Source: DATBHW01 sp046704085 (lineage in GTDB: Bacteria > Chloroflexota > Ktedonobacteria > Ktedonobacterales > DATBGS01). From it: DNA of 7,817 bases. The position numbers were made by a program, and so were the translations under genes. The stretch is from positions 1 through 7,817 of the forward strand of contig JBJKSJ010000411.1 of the NCBI GenBank assembly GCA_046704085.1, read 5' to 3'. Positions 6,681 to 7,817 of the stretch are shown here, piece by piece (the first letter of the stretch is position 1; each line of letters begins with the position of its first letter). The notes under the pieces are model-generated. The model was not told the DNA's origin. It was given only the letters and a program-made list of their open reading frames with translations, and did not search any database.

Positions 6681-6719
6681 TTTTGTGGCTGAAAGACCAC
6701 TCACTAGACGGCCACAAAA
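6681..6719. repeat. Inverted repeat TTTTGTGGC-N21-GCCACAAAA
   Basis: Perfect 9-bp arms at 6681-6689 and 6711-6719 with a 21-nt centre. The arm centres are 30 bp apart, close to three turns of DNA, so both arms face nearly the same side. The half-site TTTTGTGGC resembles TTTTGGCGC inside the neighbouring inverted repeat. It could be a regulator site for galK or a stem in a read-through transcript of the upstream phosphoesterase gene. Confidence 0.6.
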
Positions 6720-6845
6720 AGACGCGCTCTAATAGGCGATAGAGCCGCTGAAATAGGGAGCGAGGTTTTGGATGTATCTTCCCCGACGTTTCCCGCCTGC
6801 GGCGCTTCATCCCGGTACGACCCGCAGAGGGTATGGAAAGCCGTG

Positions 6846-7817
6846 TTATCGCCTGGGTCGGCGTGTGACCAGGCGATGCTGGCGCAGGTCAAGCGTAAAG
6901 AGATCGGCGCGCTGCGCGGGGCCACTCCAGGACTCCTGCGGGCGCGGCACAGTAAAGTAGCTCCCCGTCACGCTGTCCTGGCTCACCTCCAGGCGCATGA
7001 ACCCATGCCGGTCATCGGCAAAGCGTTCCAGGGTCAGCCCCGGCTCAGGCATCTGGATGGGCGTTTTCGCCCCTTTCCCCAGGCCCTTCGCCATCGCGTG
7101 CAAATGCCAGTAGCCCCCAGCGCCCGCGACAATAAAGGGAATCTCCCGGCCAGCGCGAGCGAGCGTGAAACGCTGGTAGTTATGCACATGCCCGGCAAAG
7201 ACCAGATCGGGGACGCGGCCTGTCTTCTCCATCGCCCCTTCCAGAACCGCTTTCATCGCTGCGCTCCCGCTGTGGAATCCATCAGCGGAATAGATCGGGT
7301 GGTGCATCGCCACGATCAGGGCTTTGTCCTGTGGCGCGGCGCGCAGCTCTGCCTCCAACCAACTGAGCTGCGGCTCCTGCACAACCCCGCCCTCTGGCAC
7401 GTTCGTGTACAGGCCAATGATCGTCACAAAAGGCGCTTCCAGGGTCCAATAGACATTCGGCTGCGTCATCGCGGAGCGGGGCACATCTCCCGCCTCGCGC
7501 GTCGGCTGGCGCGTCGTGGCGCAAAAGTTTCGCACAAACGCCGCCAGCGAGGGCACATCGGGGTGCGCCGGATCAAGATCGCCGTCGTGATTGCCGGGGA
7601 TCGCCAGAATGGGCGCCGGATAGTGCAGATAGGGTTCATAGAACTGCGCGTAATATTCGCTCGCCTGCCCATAGTAGTAGATCACATCGCCCAGGTGATA
7701 AAAGAACGCTGGCCGCGAGGCGGCATCCTGCGCTTCCAGGTCGGCGACAAGGTGATCGGCCACAATCTGCTGCGCTTCGGGACTTTTGACGCCGCCCGTA
7801 TCCCCCAGGATATGGAA
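6846..7817 (-). CDS. Purple-acid-phosphatase-like metallophosphoesterase (5' partial)
   Basis: The frame is open to the window end. The codons before the in-frame GTG at 7763 encode FHILGDTGG, part of the conserved first metal motif, so the gene starts beyond the window. In the 323 visible residues all five purple-acid-phosphatase-type motifs appear in order: GDTG (5-8), GDVIY (43-47), GNHD (75-78), VAMH (169-172) and GHVH (209-212). GHVH is followed by NYQRF, as in that family. The enzyme should hold a two-metal centre (Fe with Fe, Zn or Mn) and hydrolyse phosphate mono- or diesters; the substrate cannot be read from sequence. No signal peptide can be judged because the N-terminus is missing. 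The C-terminus ends in a basic tail (LVTRRPRR) whose codons form one arm-and-loop of a strong hairpin. The galK start lies 298 bp downstream on the same strand. Confidence 0.88.
   Translation of the reverse strand, partial: FHILGDTGGVKSPEAQQIVADHLVADLEAQDAASRPAFFYHLGDVIYYYGQASEYYAQFYEPYLHYPAPILAIPGNHDGDLDPAHPDVPSLAAFVRNFCATTRQPTREAGDVPRSAMTQPNVYWTLEAPFVTIIGLYTNVPEGGVVQEPQLSWLEAELRAAPQDKALIVAMHHPIYSADGFHSGSAAMKAVLEGAMEKTGRVPDLVFAGHVHNYQRFTLARAGREIPFIVAGAGGYWHLHAMAKGLGKGAKTPIQMPEPGLTLERFADDRHGFMRLEVSQDSVTGSYFTVPRPQESWSGPAQRADLFTLDLRQHRLVTRRPRR
6848..6877 (-). terminator. Strong hairpin overlapping the phosphoesterase stop codon
   Basis: ATCGCCTGG (6848-6856) is the exact reverse complement of CCAGGCGAT (6869-6877). 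Allowing one bulged G, the stem extends to 11 bp with a 7-nt loop (6860-6866). On the minus strand the stem ends inside the TAA stop codon. Only three T's follow at a distance (GGCTTT), so it is not a textbook intrinsic terminator. It may act as a weak terminator or as a 3'-end stabilising structure. Confidence 0.45.

Larger units (their letters stand above)
6548..6845. other. Non-coding stretch between galK and the phosphoesterase gene
   Basis: These 298 bp contain no convincing gene. They are visibly more AT-rich than the flanking coding sequence and hold a galK ribosome-binding site and candidate promoter (minus strand) plus two clear inverted repeats, described separately. No hairpin here is followed by a T-run on either strand, so I see no classical terminator. 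About 6725-6845 holds nothing I recognise. Confidence 0.7.

Noticed and set aside
7761..7763. GTG as the start of the phosphoesterase
   Set aside because: The in-frame codons upstream encode the conserved GDTG metal motif, so the gene must begin beyond the window.

Overview
This is a GC-rich bacterial window with dense, mostly ordinary accessory-type genes. Several features suggest a Gram-positive-like, monoderm lineage with high GC: stacked double-cysteine zinc ribbons joined to Pro/Gly/Ser-rich linkers and a single membrane span, Thr/Pro-rich 'TPTP' linkers on surface proteins, and a lipoprotein. Chloroflexota, and Ktedonobacteria in particular, is my best guess. That is an inference from protein style, not from a marker gene.

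Positions 1-3042 (+ strand) hold two neighbouring paralogous membrane proteins. Both share 14-residue Pro/Gly-rich tandem repeats, a basic GSKLLGT-containing stretch and one transmembrane helix. They carry completely different C-terminal heads: a beta-gamma-crystallin fold with a canonical DNRISS calcium motif in the first, and a TolB-like beta-propeller in the second. The second protein starts with four CxxC-10-CxxC zinc ribbons. The first is cut by the window edge and probably has such an N-terminus upstream. The arrangement suggests a modular family: cytoplasmic zinc ribbons, flexible linker, membrane span, exchangeable outside domain. This is the most unusual thing in the window.

Positions 3170-4471 (+) encode an FAD-dependent oxidoreductase of the geranylgeranyl-reductase-like group. 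Positions 4617-5348 (+) encode a lipoprotein of unknown function with its own candidate promoter. Its 3' end overlaps by 64 bp, tail to tail, with galactokinase galK (5285-6547, - strand).

Upstream of galK a 298-bp non-coding stretch (6548-6845) holds a candidate promoter and two clear inverted repeats whose arms are each separated by 21 nt; they look like regulator sites. Beyond it lies a 5'-truncated purple-acid-phosphatase-like metallophosphoesterase (6846-7817, - strand) whose stop codon sits inside a strong hairpin.

The genes do not form an obvious single pathway: the first two probably form an operon, and the others look like separate units. I saw no tRNA, rRNA, CRISPR array, insertion sequence or phage gene.
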